From: Furcasterigmium furcatum
Lineage: Eukaryota; Ascomycota; Sordariomycetes; Glomerellales; Plectosphaerellaceae
Assembly: GCA_001599815.1 (NCBI GenBank)
Contig: BCIA01000005.1
Location: forward strand, 5,216,472-5,280,471
Reading direction: 5' to 3'
DNA: 64,000 nucleotides
Shown here: positions 23,211 to 35,235 of the stretch, one piece after another
Layout: each line of letters begins with the position of its first letter
Numbering within the stretch: position 1 is the stretch's first letter
Program-made: the position numbers and the translations under genes
The notes under the pieces: model-generated
What the model saw: the letters and a program-made list of their open reading frames with translations, nothing else
What the model was told of the DNA's origin: nothing
The model's database searches: none

Positions 23211-24672
23211 ATGAGGTTTTCGAGGCTGCTGGGGGCGGCCGCCCTGCTCCGCGAGACGGTCTCGGCCGTCGAACTCGACGTCGACAGTGAACAGTCCATC
23301 ATGGACGCCGCCTCCACCCTGGCATACGGCATGATCAGCCGATACACCGGCAACCTGACCGGCGACGTGCCCGGTAACCTGCCAGACCCTTACCATTGTA
23401 TGTTGCGTCCCGCGTGATCCGAAGCTCCCGCCGCAGTCAGTCAGTCAGTCGTTTCTAACCATGACGACCAAAGGGTGGACAACCGGTGCCATGTTCGGCG
23501 CGCTCGTCGACTACTGGTGGATGACGGGCGACGAGACGTACATCAACACAACCATGCAGGCAATCGTTCACCAGGCCGCGCCCTCACGCGACTTCATGCC
23601 GGAGAACCAGACCCTGAGCATGGGAAACGACGACCAGGGCTTCTGGGCCATGACCGCCATGACCGCCGCCGAGGACAACTTCCCGAACCCCCCAGAGGAC
23701 CAGCCCCAGTGGCTCGCCCTGGCGCAGGCCTGCTTTAACCAGTGGGTAGGTCGGTGGGAGGAGCGGGTGTGCGGAGGCGGCCTGCGGTGGCAGGTCTTCG
23801 AGTTCAACAAGGGCTTCGACTACAAGAACTCCATCTCGAACGGATGCTTCTTCAACGTTGCCGCCCGGCTGGCCCGCTACACCGGCAACGACACCTACGC
23901 CGAGTGGGCGGAGAAGATCTGGGACTGGCAGGAGGGCACGGGCCTGATCACCGACGAGTACGCCATCTACGACGGTACCCACGAGAAGCCGCCCGGCGAG
24001 CCCTGCCCGCCCAGCGACACCAACCGATGGTCGTACAACGCCGGCATCTTCCTCGTCGGCGCGGCCTTCATGTCCAACTACACCGACGACCCCAAGTGGC
24101 TCGCGCGCACGGAGGGCCTCCTCGACGCGGCCGAGGGCCACTTCTTCGAGGACGGCATCCTCGTCGAGCGGCGATGCGAGCGCGAGCCCGTCAGCTTCTG
24201 CAACATCGATCAGCGCACGTTCAAGGGCTACCTGATCCGCTGGATGGCCAGCACCGCCACCGTCGTCCCCTCGCTGTTCGACCGCATCATCGACATGATC
24301 AAGCCCAACGCCGTAGCCGCCGCGGCGGCCTGCACGGGCCAGATCGACGGCGAGTGGCGCGGCATCCCCAACACCGCCTGCGGCCTCAAGTGGACGACGG
24401 GCGCCTTTGACGGATCCTGGGGCGTGGGCGAGAACATGAACGCCCTCTCGGCCGTCATGTACCTGATGTCGGACCGCCCCGGCCAGGGCCCCCGAACCCC
24501 CGTGACCAACGCGACGGGAGGCACGTCGAGGGGCGACCCCAACGCCGGCAGCGAGTCCCACTCGTGGGAGATGCCGGCGATCACGACGGCCGACCGCGCG
24601 GGAGCCGGCATCCTGACGTCGCTCATGTGCCTGGGCGTGATCTCGGGCGTCTTCTTCCTCATGCACGACTAA
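23211..24672 (+). CDS. GH76 GPI-anchored mannan endo-1,6-alpha-mannosidase (Dcw1/Dfg5)
   Basis: Two exons, 23211-23397 and 23474-24672, 461 residues. The junction rebuilds the conserved HWWTTGAMFG motif. There is a signal peptide (MRFSRLLGAAALL). The GH76 catalytic aspartate pair is in MGNDDQGFW, and other marks are ACFNQWVGRW, WQVFEFNKGFDYKNSISNG and WSYNAGIFLVGAA. The C-terminus has a GPI-attachment pattern ending in a hydrophobic tail (GILTSLMCLGVISGVFFL). Dcw1/Dfg5 enzymes cut the GPI glycan of wall proteins and join them to wall beta-glucan, a step needed for wall integrity and polarised growth. It acts at the plasma membrane and wall. All features look intact. Confidence 0.92.
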
Positions 24673-24759
24673 GGCCCCCCGATCCCGGGTCGGCAGACAC
24701 GCGACACACTGGGGTTCAGTTGTACCACGCGAGAAAAGGGCATTGCGCGGCGTTCCGGA

Positions 24760-24802
24760 TACTACTACTTCTTCTTCGACACTACTGCTACTACTACTAC
24801 TA
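24760..24802. repeat. TAC-type microsatellite in the mannosidase 3' region
   Basis: Runs of ACT/TAC triplets interrupted by CTTCTTCTTCGAC, about 90 bases after the stop. Confidence 0.8.
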
Positions 24803-25780
24803 AGGCACTTGGCTTGTACACACCTGGGTAAACGGTTTATCACACACTAGGCACTGGCGGGCACGAGAAAGGGGTGCATCACACAGTCACCATTTCGATA
24901 GAATTGATATATGAGCAGAATACGGGAAACTCACGGGATGAAGCCCGATTTTCAGACACTTCACTCTCTGCGGACGTTTACTTATTGGGACGGTCGCAAG
25001 TCCCCGTCATTGAACATGACTGACCTGAAGGCTCGCGTCCTGCCACTCCTGGAGAAGTGAGACCCCTGTCTGGAATTGATATGTACAACAAGGTCTCGAC
25101 TACGATGGTCGTCTGTTTAGACGAAGGCCTGCAACCCACCACGTCCAGATCAGGGCTCAAGTTGCGCCTCTAGCATGAGGTCTCGTCGCCCCGGATCCCT
25201 AAGATGAGAGGTGGACTGGCTGTGAGTGCAGAGAAGCCAGCACGCGGTTGACACCTTAAACTACGAGTCTGGCAGGCGGACGGCACCAGCTGTGTTCTGC
25301 TTAGCACCGCCAGCCGATTCCTTCACGAGCTTAGCATTACCCGTCCTGGACTCATTTTTGCTACTGGGTCCAGCACTAGTAGTAATGCCTCTAAGGCGCC
25401 TTAGACTGACTGCCAAATGTTGCCGTGGCCCGCGGCAGAAAACGCAGGGTCACGGCGCTTCCACTTGCCGGATCGAGCGCCGAACTCACCCCGCACCACC
25501 AAAAGCCGGACGCACTCACTCGCATCCACGACTCGGGACTGGACCTGGACGCGCCCCGAGTGGGACGTCATGTTCTCGGGTCCAACAAGCCGACTTACAT
25601 ATATTCTCAACGCTTCCATCTGTGCCCTGACCTGTGGAAAGCTCCCGCAAGTGCGCGTCATAAGATCTCCTCTCCCCTTCCCCTCAATCTCCCACCGCCG
25701 GGCGAACCAAGTTGAAGTCTCCTCCCTTCAACCACAGCACCGTCATCGAGTCTAAGACCTCCGGGGGCAACCAATTCACA
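24803..25780. other. Intergenic region upstream of dihydroxyacetone kinase
   Basis: About 980 bases. No gene seen. The last 100 bases are pyrimidine rich and lead into the kinase start. Confidence 0.45.
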
Positions 25781-27614
25781 ATGTCGGCCAAGCACTTCAT
25801 CAACGACCCGGCCAAGCTGGTCGCGTCCGCCCTCCACAGCGTCACCCTCACCAACCCCTCCCTCGCCCTCGACGCCTCCAACAAGATCATCTACCGCCGC
25901 CCCTCCCCAGATGCCTCCTCCGCCGCAAAGGTCTCCGTCATCTCCGGCGGCGGCTCCGGCCACGAGCCCTCCTTCGCCGCCATGGTCGGCAAGGGTCTTC
26001 TCACGGCCGGCGTTGCGGGCACCATCTTCGCCTCCCCCTCCACCGAGCAGGTCCGCACCGCCATTGCCGGCCGCGTCGACTCCGCCGCCGGCGTCCTCGT
26101 CACCGTCATGAACTACACTGGCGACGTGCTCAACTTCGGCGTCGCCGTCGAGAAGGCCCGCGCCGCCGGCGTCAAGGTCGAGATGCTCGTCGTCGGCGAC
26201 GATGTGGGCGTCGGCCGCGCCAAGGCCGGCAAGGTCGGGCGCCGCGGCATCGCCGGCACCGTGCTCGTGCACAAGGTCGCCGGCGCGCTGGCCGAGATGG
26301 GCCGCACGCTGGAGGAGGTCGCCAAGGTCGCCAGGCTAGCGGCGGAGAACCTCGTCAGTGTCGGCGCGAGCCTGGAGCACGTTCACGTTCCCGGCCGGAC
26401 GGTGTCGGAGGAGGGATCGCTCGAGGTGGGCGAGGTCGAGCTGGGCATGGGCATTCACAACGAGCCTGGCTCCGGGCGGGCCAAGGGCGTTGAGCTGCCG
26501 GAGCTGGTGGGGAGGATGCTGAAGCAGCTCCTGGACCAGGCGGACGAGGACCGCGCCTTCCTGAAGGTCAACTCGAACGAGGTCGTCCTGCTGGTGAACA
26601 ACCTCGGCGGCGTCAGCCCGCTGGAGCTGGGCGGTATCACGGCCGAGGTCGTCGCGCAGCTCGACAGCGGCTACAGCATCAAGCCCGTCAGGATCCTCAG
26701 CGGCACGTACATGACGAGTCTCAACGGTCTCGGTTTCAGCATCACCCTGCTCAACGTCGTCAACACGGACATTGGCGGCCCCAGCATGATCGAGCTGCTC
26801 GACTACCCCGCCGAGGCGACCGGCTGGGCAGCCCCTATTGCGAAGGAGACTTGGGAGGCGAAGAACCAGGCCACCCGCGAGGACGACGCCGTCCAGGACC
26901 AGGCCGCCAAGCCCAGCGGGCTCAAGTACGATGCTGCATCCGCCACTTCGACGCTCAAGACGGCCCTTGAGCGGGTCATCGCCGCCGAGCCCGAGATCAC
27001 CAGGTACGATACCGTCGTGGGCGACGGCGACTGCGGCATCGGCCTCAAGAGAGGCGCGGAATGTATGTCCTTCCCCAAATCCCTCCATATCTCCATCCCC
27101 GCTGACCCTCCCCCCAGCCGTCCTCGCCCACATCGCCTCCCGCCCCCTGACCGGCGACGCCGTCGTCGACGTCGCCTCCATCGTCCCCGTCATCGAGTCC
27201 TCCATGGACGGCACCTCCGGCGCCCTCTACGCCATCTTCCTCAACGCCCTCGTCGGCGCCCTCCGCGCCCTGTCCGCGAGCACCTCCGCCGCCGACCCCA
27301 AGACCTGGGCCGCCGCCCTCCAGGCCAGCAGCGACTCCATGGCGCGCTACACACCCGCCCGCCCCGGCGACCGCACCCTCGTCGACGCGCTGGTGCCCTT
27401 CGTCGAGACCCTCGGACAGACAGGCGACGTCGCCAAGGCGGCCGAGGCGGCGCGCCGCGGTGCCGACAGCACCAAGGGCATGAAGGCCTCACTCGGGCGG
27501 ACGGTGTACGTCGGCGGTGATGGGTTCGAGCAGGTCCCCGATCCTGGTGCGTGGGGGCTGAGCTGCTTCTTCGGGGGCCTGGGCGGTCTTGAGGAGGGAT
27601 GGGAGGCTATTTGA
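25781..27614 (+). CDS. DAK1: Dihydroxyacetone kinase
   Basis: Two exons, 25781-27062 and 27118-27614, 592 residues, the normal size of the two-domain enzyme. The N-terminal DhaK domain has GGGSGHEPSF, VMNYTGDVLNFG and the substrate-binding histidine in MGIHNEPG (about residue 226), which forms the hemiaminal with dihydroxyacetone. The C-terminal DhaL ATP-binding domain has VVGDGDCGIGLKRGAE, which carries the Mg2+-binding aspartates, and SMDGTSGALYAIF. The intron is 55 nt. The enzyme phosphorylates dihydroxyacetone (and glyceraldehyde) with ATP in the cytosol. It serves glycerol use and detoxifies dihydroxyacetone. No lesions seen. Confidence 0.95.
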
Positions 27615-28145
27615 GGATCCGAATGTTAGAGCTTGAAAACATGGTGTAGGATTAGTGGAGGAGAGCGGACGGCCGCTTGTCAGGTAATGGCCTCAAATTG
27701 GAGCGAGGTTCCTTCAAACGGGTCGAGCAAGACGCCTGAGGTGTGATCCTAAGTCCGGAGAGAACGGGCGACTCTTCGCAAACCGCACCGCAGAGAGCAT
27801 CCCGAGCTGCGCCTCCAACTGAAAATTGACCGGATATCAAGATTGTTCACTCTCTAAACGCCTGTAAACCTGTCTCAAATGACATGAAACCCCATTTTGA
27901 GGGCCCGTCCGAAAAGCTTTTGACGCATGATGCCCACCTGCAAAGCCATCTATGCCCCATATGCCCCTGCTCGGCTCGAAGCGAGCAGATCCTTCCTCGT
28001 CGTCGGTAATACCACCTCGGGACATCATCCGTGCCGTTGGGGCGTCGTCTGAGGGGCGGCCGTGCGACTGCTCTGCTGGCCTCGTCGCGTCAACCGTCCA
28101 TCGTCCTCCCAAATCGCGTTGAAACCATTCTCAAAGTCGGCTCGA
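27615..28145. other. Convergent intergenic region
   Basis: About 530 bases between the kinase and SmD2 stops. No gene seen. Confidence 0.5.
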
Positions 28146-28599
28146 TCAGCTCAGAAGGACCAGGATGACGCTGTCACCCCGCAGGAACCTGTACACAACA
28201 TCAGTCAGCGCATTCCTCTTCGAAGTCGTAGCAGCCTGCCCGCGGCGCAGAGAGCCGGGCACCGCACCGGGCGCGCACGTACATCTTGCTGATGAACCTG
28301 TCCTTGTTCACGGGCCGTCCCTTCTTGCCGTCGGCGTTCCTCGGCGTCTCGGTCCACATCTCCTTGACGTTCTCGAGGACCATGTTGCAGTGGCGGTCGA
28401 AGGCCTTGACGCGGGCGAGCAGCTTGCGGTTGTTGCGGATGGAGATGAGGACCTGGGTGTGGGAGCGCACGGCGGTCTGGAGGATGGAGAGGGGCCCTGA
28501 GCTGAACTCGTGTTCCTCGAGCTGGGCGATCTCGTACTCGGTGAGCTCGTTGCGGGTTTTGGTCAGGAGCTCCTGGATCTTGGGGTCGGCGGCGGACAT
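28146..28599 (-). CDS. SMD2: Small nuclear ribonucleoprotein SmD2
   Basis: Two exons, 28599-28283 and 28188-28146, 119 residues, the usual size of SmD2 (about 118). The Sm1 and Sm2 motifs are present: EEHEFSSGPLSIL, TQVLISIRNNRKLLARVKAFD, RHCNMVLENVKEMW, and FISKM across the intron followed by FLRGDSVILVLLS. The second exon is only 43 nt; reading on through the intron would give an unrelated C-terminus, so the splice is needed. SmD2 pairs with SmD1 in the seven-membered Sm ring around U1, U2, U4 and U5 snRNAs in the nucleus. Sequence conservation is very high and the gene looks intact. Confidence 0.93.
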
Positions 28600-28859
28600 G
28601 GTGGCGGTCGGTCGGGGGAGGCGGCCGGGAGGGCAAGGGGCGCGGTGATGATCGTGGGTCGAGGATCTCAGGGACTGAGGTCGGGTTCGAGATGCGGTTT
28701 GGTGATGGTCGCGGCGCAAGGGGGTGTTTGAATCGTAGGTGCCGGAGGCTGTCGCGTGGGGGATTCGGGATTGAAGGCAGAAGGCTGAGAAAATGCGTGC
28801 AAGCTCCGATGGCCGTGGCATCTGATTGGCGGGTTGCAAGGGTGGTCGTTAGGTCGATT

Positions 28860-29360
28860 ACATAAGCCGTATTACCTGGGCCAACCTGTGCCCCTATCTG
28901 CCAGCGGGCCGTCCGAGAAGGCAACCTCCGACGCAGACGTGCCATGTGATCCGAGGCAGATTCTGTCGGTACCAACATGCGACGCACTTGCTGATCGAGC
29001 GGGGCTGATTCGATACACAGAAGAACTCTTTTGATATGATCCTCTTGTACGAGACATGAGTCCCTTTTCGCTCTAGGATGCTGCGAATCGCATAATTGTT
29101 GTCGTTCTTCAAAGAGCGTATGAATATCGAGGTTTCGGCGGAGAATGATATCGATTGCACCATCGTTGCCGTAATGTAGTGCCTGGTTGAATGTTGGAGT
29201 GACGTCGATACCTAGCAGCTGAAGGAGGTACTCCATAGCAGCGTCCTTTCTGTATTCAGGGGCTTGTTGAATGGCGGCATGAGTGTCGAGGCCTTGATAA
29301 TTTCGTAGTGGACCCGGAGCCTGCATTGGGTTGGGTTTCTTACCGTTATTTAGCAATCTA
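28860..29360 (-). pseudogene. Ankyrin-repeat relic
   Basis: On the minus strand an open frame contains ankyrin-like phrases: THAAIQQA, AAMEYLLQLLGIDVT and FNQALHYGNDGAIDIILRR. These look like two to three degenerate repeats, with spacing errors. No ATG, no coherent gene and no flanking repeats remain. The open frame continues by chance into the SmD2 promoter region. Probably a fragment of an ankyrin protein, perhaps the tail of an NLR-type gene like those decayed further right. Confidence 0.5.
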
Positions 29361-30806
29361 TGGCCTGCAAACTCTCAGGGATAACCTCACATCCATCGCC
29401 ACCAGAACGATAACAATAGGAGATCCAGGGCAAATTCTAGCAACATTTAGTTACCGGATAGACATCTCGACAGTCATAATGGCGTTCATGACGTTTCTGC
29501 TTTTGTGAGGTATGGGGCTATCGACGATGGGAATGTTGGATGGGCGGGAAGGCAGCAGTAGGCAAATGGCCAGTAGCCCTATTTATATCCAGAGCATGAG
29601 CTCGTTGACCAGCACGACACAACCTTGCAGGCACCCCTGCCGACATGAGCGAATACGTGGTGTGCGTGTGGCCTGGAAAGGGTGACACAGAGCCTTGCGA
29701 TAGATGGCAGGCAGGGCGTACCAGCCCAGGAACATGTTGCACCCGAGCACCCAGTCCAGCTCTATTTGCTCGACGTCATCGAATCCCCGTTCACGGATGA
29801 GAGGCGCCGTGATCGTCCCAGCCTGTCCGCCATAACGACAGCTGCCTCAATGGGAAGTTGCCATAACGGGCAATCTGGAAGCCACGCGTACGACCTCGGC
29901 AAGGCCTAGGCGCAAGGCCAACAGCATCGTCAACATTTCGGCAACACGAGCCCATGTTCATGGGGCGATGCGGAAAGATGCGTGTACAGAGGAAACGTGA
30001 TCGAACCAAGGAGAACTTCGACAAATCATGCAAAGGGGGCGCCGCGCGATTCGATAAGATAAGCAAGAAGTATGGCGCTCGGGTCTACGTGCAGGTATGC
30101 TGTAGGGGCGGCACTACAGCACACGTCCCACGACGAGCCCCGCTGGCCGAGGACAGAGGATGATCTGGAAAACATGTACCCCTTGCTCACTCAATGGACC
30201 CCGGCCATATTCGCAAGACAACCTTCCTCTGGACTTGCTGACGATGCGGCTGTGAGTCCGCCATCGAGCTTTGAGTTGGAAACTCCGCCATTCTGCATGA
30301 GAGGGGTATTCGGATACGGCGTGTTAGACGGGCGGAAGAGACGTAGCGAATAGGCCTTTCTCGCACGCACTCTTACGATGAGAAGAACAAACAATGCTCT
30401 AGTACAGTGGCGCTTCCAGCCTAACTTGCAAGATTCCCTTCGTCAAACAGCATCTCAGGCCAGTCTCGGTCTGCAGTGTCGCCGATCAGCAGAGCCGCCC
30501 CTTCCGAATCAAAGATAGTGCTGCATCTCGACACAGGCCTGCTTATCTTGCTACCGCATGGTTCATGGGACGAACTCAGGAATGGGTTGGTCCGATGAAG
30601 TGGTCCTCGAGCCGGGAATCCGGCTGAGCCTGGAGAATCTTTCGGGCAAGTTCCGGGAGTGTCGAGCTTCTCGATGCTAGCGTCGAGGTGTCACTCCAGT
30701 CCGAGGTTGACTTGGGCGACTCGATCTCCTGCCTCCCAACAAAACCCGTTCCCACCCACCGCTGGGATCTTCGGTTGTAGCCCCATGTTGCTGTTACCGC
30801 CGCCTT
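29361..30806. other. Intergenic region without recognisable gene
   Basis: About 1.4 kb of mixed composition. Short frames of 60-90 codons occur on both strands but match no family I recognise. Confidence 0.4.
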
Positions 30807-32859
30807 CTACTCGTCGGTGGCGCTGTGGAAGCCCTCGGCGCGGGCCATGGTGAAGATGTCCAGGTCCGTCGTGTAGGACTTGCCGTCGGGGAGCTTGATG
30901 CGCACCTCATGCTCGGTGGAAAGCATCATGTCGTCCTTGGCGAGGCGGCGGGGACCGTCGAACACTCTTAGGACGCGCTTCTTGAGCGTCAACAGCTCCT
31001 TGTCGTACCCCCAGGAGGCGGGTCTCTGCTTCTTGTGCCTGCGGCCCTTGCCCTTGCCCTTGACCCGCAAGGGTTCGCCACTGCTCGGGTGCATCAGGCC
31101 ACGGGACTTGTTGACGCCGCCGCCGCCGTGGGAGGAGCTAGCCTTGCTGCGCTTGGAAGGGGATGATCTGGCTCTATCTGCGGACTCGTCGCATTCGCCC
31201 TCTATGTCATCGTCGTTGTTGTTGTCGTCGTTGTCATTCAAGCCGCTGACCTGCTGCTGCGTCTGCATCGGTAGGTTGTTACGCTGGAACGTCTGCACGA
31301 GGGCCCTATCGTTCTCAACCTCGGCTAGTAGATAAACGTTGACGGCCTCGGCGGGGTCCTCCTGCTGTACGATGCGTAGCACGCAGTCGTCGAGGTGCTC
31401 GTAGAAGCTCTGCGCGTTAAAGAAGGTCTGCGAGCACGTTGAGCACTTGCCGGTGGCGTTAGGCGGGTAGCCGGCGTGGCTCTTAACGCCGCCGGCGCTG
31501 GAAACCTCCTTCCTGCTATTTGGTAGCGCCTGCTTAACGCTGTGGACGGCGGCTAGGTGTTTCTTAAAGACGTCGGCGCGGTTAAAGGACTTCTCGGCCG
31601 CCGAGCCGGAGCCGGGGCAGAAGCTACAGACCATAGTGCCCTTATAGTGCGTCAGGGTGTGGCGATTCTTATCATGCTTTCTGGCGAACCCTTTAACGTG
31701 GTACTCGCAGCTCTGAATAGGGCACTTCTCGGGCCTCTCGTTCTGGTGCGTGAGCATATGCGCCTTAAGGTCCTTAAAGGTCTTGCCGCAGCCGGAGCAG
31801 TGCTTCTCCTTGGTTTTGTCGCCGCTGTACGTGTTGCTCTCGGAGTAGGTAGTCGAGAGGAAAGAGTGGACGCTCGGCCTGCGTCCGTTAACCTGCTGGG
31901 GCTGCTGGTAGTCGTCGTGCACGTAGGGTGACCGGCTGCCGTTGCGGATGACGGATTTGGGAGACGAGGAGACGGAGGGCAAGGGGAGGCTGGGGGCCTG
32001 CTGTAAGGCGCCGTCGTAGCCGGGCATGGGCATGGTCCCGTTGATGACTGGATGGATCAGTGAGGGGCCTCCTTGGACGCCTGGATTGTCAGCTCGCAGA
32101 TCTCAACTGGTGTTGCCAGCTCCAGAGGAAACTAACCCGATGACTGGAGAGGCGCAACGAAATTACCACTAGCTTGAGAGAAGAAGGATGAGGAGAAGAC
32201 CTGCGGGGTGCGCTACAGGAGGGCCCAGGCGGGGATGATGAGGATGCGGAGTTTGGAGAGACGAAGGAAACGTTACTGGAAGGACAGACGGAGGCGGGCA
32301 AGGAGGGCGGTAGGGCGCCGCCACCTAGCCGTGTGTTTAGGGCGAGGTCGCGGGGCGCGCGAGTAGAAGATGATGAGACATCCGGCAACTCACCGACGAA
32401 GTCGTGAGGCTTGGTATTCGCGGCTAAGCCAAAGGTAGAGGTGAAGGTGTCTATGACGAGGCCGGTAGCGTGGGATGTGTACTTCGCGCCGTCGATGGAG
32501 TAGAAGTTGTTGGGGACGATGCCGGGTTCCAGGCTGAGGCCGTGCTGCTGATGCCACTCGGGGATGGCGCCCAGCTGGCCGTGATGAGGCTGCTGAGAGC
32601 CGATGGTGGAGGATGGCGCCGAGGGCGCGGATGCTAAGAACATATTGGAAGGGAGGATTTGCATGTCGCCGTCCTCAAAGGGTCCCGGGGAGCGCCGGCA
32701 GTTGCACATGTAGTGCCTCGTCTCGGCGAAGGTCATGGACGCGGGAAGCATGCACGAGTTGGTGGGAATACTCATGTCCAGGGGGTGCCGAGGAGAAGGG
32801 TCATAGAGGCTCCGGTAAGAGGGTGAAATCGTCCTTTCGCTCAAGTTGAGGGCCACCAT
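30807..32859 (-). CDS. C2H2 zinc-finger protein
   Basis: Two exons, 32859-32394 and 32080-30807, 579 residues. The 313-nt intron is long, but its GTGAGT donor and the acceptor before 32080 match in phase and give HDFVGVQGGPSL. Zinc-finger-like units lie at about residues 245-380: CSGCGKTFKDLKAHMLTH, CPIQSCEYHVKGF..H..H, CSFCPG...KKHLAAVH and CSTCSQTFFNAQSFYEHLDDC. A basic stretch (KGKGKGRRHKKQRP) and an acidic Asn/Asp run follow. The N-terminal half is Ser/Pro rich. It is probably a nuclear regulator; the target is unknown. Codons show an unusual pattern in 31.3-31.9 kb: almost every wobble pyrimidine before an A is T (see findings). The frame is open throughout, so the gene is probably still under selection. 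Confidence 0.75.
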
Positions 32860-34158
32860 GGCCGTATGCCGTTACTGACGAGCGTGTTAGTTCGTGGTGC
32901 TCTGTTGTCCCGGACTGCCCCGGACTGCCCCGCGCTGTTGGTGGAGCATCACTCACGGGGAGAAGAGAGACCGAGCCTTACCTAGTCGATGCCGAATCTC
33001 ATGTGGACAGATACGAGAAGGTGCTGATCCTGGCCCAGGTAATATGCCGAACGCCTGAGCCTCGGGGGCTAGTGTTTGTCCGAGGCTGTTCTGGACAAGA
33101 GTCGAAGATCGCCAAGCACCTCGTAAAGAAACGAGAGATCCTGGGAGTCGCCGAAATCATCACGAAAAGGTGTTCCCCTCGGGGGACATGGCGATCCATA
33201 TATGCGCCCTTTTGGTGAGCATTGGACGGGCTTCAGCGGTGCAAAACGTATCTATCCTAAAGCAGGAGGCGTGCCGGACCAGAGTGGCCAAGAGACACAG
33301 GTATGTCCATGTTTCCAGGGACACGGCTCGCAAAACGGAAGAAACCGAAAACCAGAGGTCTCTGCAGGGACTGCGCACCTAAATCAAGCCAGCATGAAGA
33401 GGGGGGTAACGGCAGAGGCGTACCACAGGGCAAGGTAATGGCCCCCGTTGGCCCTCGTTCACCCAGAAAGTACGCAGCGATTGGTATACCACGACCAAGG
33501 GGCCAACTCCGCCTAGTGATTGGAGGCGCGATGCGTTGCCCAGCCTTGCGTAGAGGATGTGAGGAGCGACACACACACACGCACAGAGAGAGAGAGAGAG
33601 AGAGAGAGACTGGTAGTAGATAGGATTAGGCGTCTTGAGGGGGTGGTGGCAGACACAGAGGCCCGAAGTTCTCTTCCTAGCAGATCTTGAGCGTGTTTCT
33701 CCGACGACCCTAGACAGAGGGCAATAGCGAGGCTTGGCTTGGCCTCGACGCTCCCATGCCCCAAAGCCATCCAAACTTTCTTTTTGCAACCTGCAGTGCC
33801 CAGCCGGAATTCTCCAGCACCAGTGGCAGAGCACAGTCATGCCCGGTACAGTATCAGGCCATTGTGGGGCGCTAGGCTCAGGGCAGCAGGCAGGGGGGGT
33901 GCCGCGTTAGGCGGAACCTGAGACTGGCAGAATTGATTGACGGTGAGATTGATTGGCCGGTCCGTAATACAGGCCAGTCAGACGTCACCAAGAGAGCGCT
34001 TTGCCGTCCCAGATGGTATCATTTAGGAGAAGGCTGTGGGTATGACAGGCGCCGAGGTCCCCGAGGTCGCCGGCGAGGTTTGGCGCCGTGGCATTGAACG
34101 CCGTGGGCGCTCAAACAACGTGCTCTTAAGGCTGGAATATGGCTCGCGCCGCAGGGAT
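32860..34158. other. Intergenic region with microsatellite
   Basis: About 1.3 kb, no gene seen apart from the AC/AG repeat at 33569-33609. This is the left edge of the decayed accessory compartment. Confidence 0.45.
33569..33609. repeat. Compound (AC)n(AG)n microsatellite
   Basis: An AC tract of about six units is followed after four bases by an AG tract of about twelve units. Confidence 0.9.
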
Positions 34159-35235
34159 TCGGAGCTCTCTCAGGTGCAAACAGGCTCATTTATGTCACCC
34201 TTGTACGGTGTACGAATCCGGAGCACTGCAACGGGAGCCGCCAACTTGGAGCGGTTTATGGCGCTTTTCCAGCATGCCAGGAAAGGGGCCAAGTGGGGCA
34301 TTTGTCACTTGGACCGTTTTATGTCAATCAAACTGCCAAGCTTCGTCATGTAAATACTGATGATTGCTGATTGGTGCTCGTGTGATCATCGACACTCCGC
34401 GTGGCTTGAGGCTGCGCTTGGCAAGAGGACCAAGCTAGTTATGCATTGCTTCTCCAGTGTCAACGCGGCTGATGTCAAAACATAGCAGCCATTTGGTTTG
34501 GAGCGACTAATGTAAGACGACATATTCTGGCTTGAGATCTTTTGATCAATGGAGGTGTGAGAAGAGCTGACAGGGTGGATGCAAAGACACTTTCGCCTCC
34601 CATCACTGCTGTTGGGTGATCGAATAGAAACGCCCCACCCTTGCCTTCGACTAGCACGCGGGTTGGCACCACATCAATCCAACGTCCTTGGAGAGTTGGG
34701 AGATTGTCCTCGCAGTTGACGCCAGAAAAAGGGACTGACGCACTCTGAATCCCCTGATTGGGCACGTATGTTGGCTCTGGTGCCTCACCAGCAGCAGTCG
34801 CCAAGGATCTGGGCGACGGGGTCCATTCCGACTGACTTGAGAGGGTGCCATGAGCCCCGCTTGTCAACCAACTCCACCTCATAGTACTTGGCACAACGTT
34901 TATCCAAAAGCCCTGGTCCTTGCAACCCACATATTACGGGTACATCGACACAACCGCGGATGCCCTCGTCCTCCTCGAAGCCTACCTAACTGGTCAACGT
35001 ACTTACGCTGCCCGAGGGCCCCATGGCAAGGTGACCTCGCCAGAAGTGGCTGCGTGTACATACGTCTATGAAGAGCACTCTTCAGGCATCAAATGCTGGA
35101 CTGATGGGCTGTCTTGAAGGTCTGCCGCAATGTCAACAATTTCCTGCTACACCACGAGCTCGACGCACCATTCCCTGCAGGCGAGGAGATGAGCACCACC
35201 AGGAAACTGAGAAGCTCCGGTGACAGCATAATGCC
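34159..35235 (+). repeat. Duplicated block, copy A (degraded)
   Basis: This block is diverged but clearly related, in the same order, to 36435-37860. Shared anchors are the stretch with GGAGCTCTC and AGCAGGCTCA-like words at 34165 and 36440, CGCCTCCCATCACTG at 34590 and 36950, CCACCCTTGCCTTCGACTAGC at 34633 and 36990 (20-base core), and the WOPR coding part at 34920 and 37550. The part 34307-34480 is inverted relative to copy B. The copies differ by many substitutions and indels. Confidence 0.75.
34920..35235 (+). pseudogene. WOPR (Gti1/Pac2) pseudogene, broken copy of the gene at 37514
   Basis: Translation gives QPTYYGYIDTTADALVLLEA and YVYEEHSSGIKCWTDGLS, colinear with the intact copy (QPTYSGYIDTAADALVLFEA and YIYEEHSSGIKRWIDGLS). 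About five codons are missing and the frame is shifted for about ten residues in between. At 35115-35117 a TGA stands where the intact copy has TGG (the Trp of LSWSPS). After that, matching DNA continues to about 35235 in changed frames. The second WOPR box is absent. It cannot make a working regulator. Confidence 0.8.
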
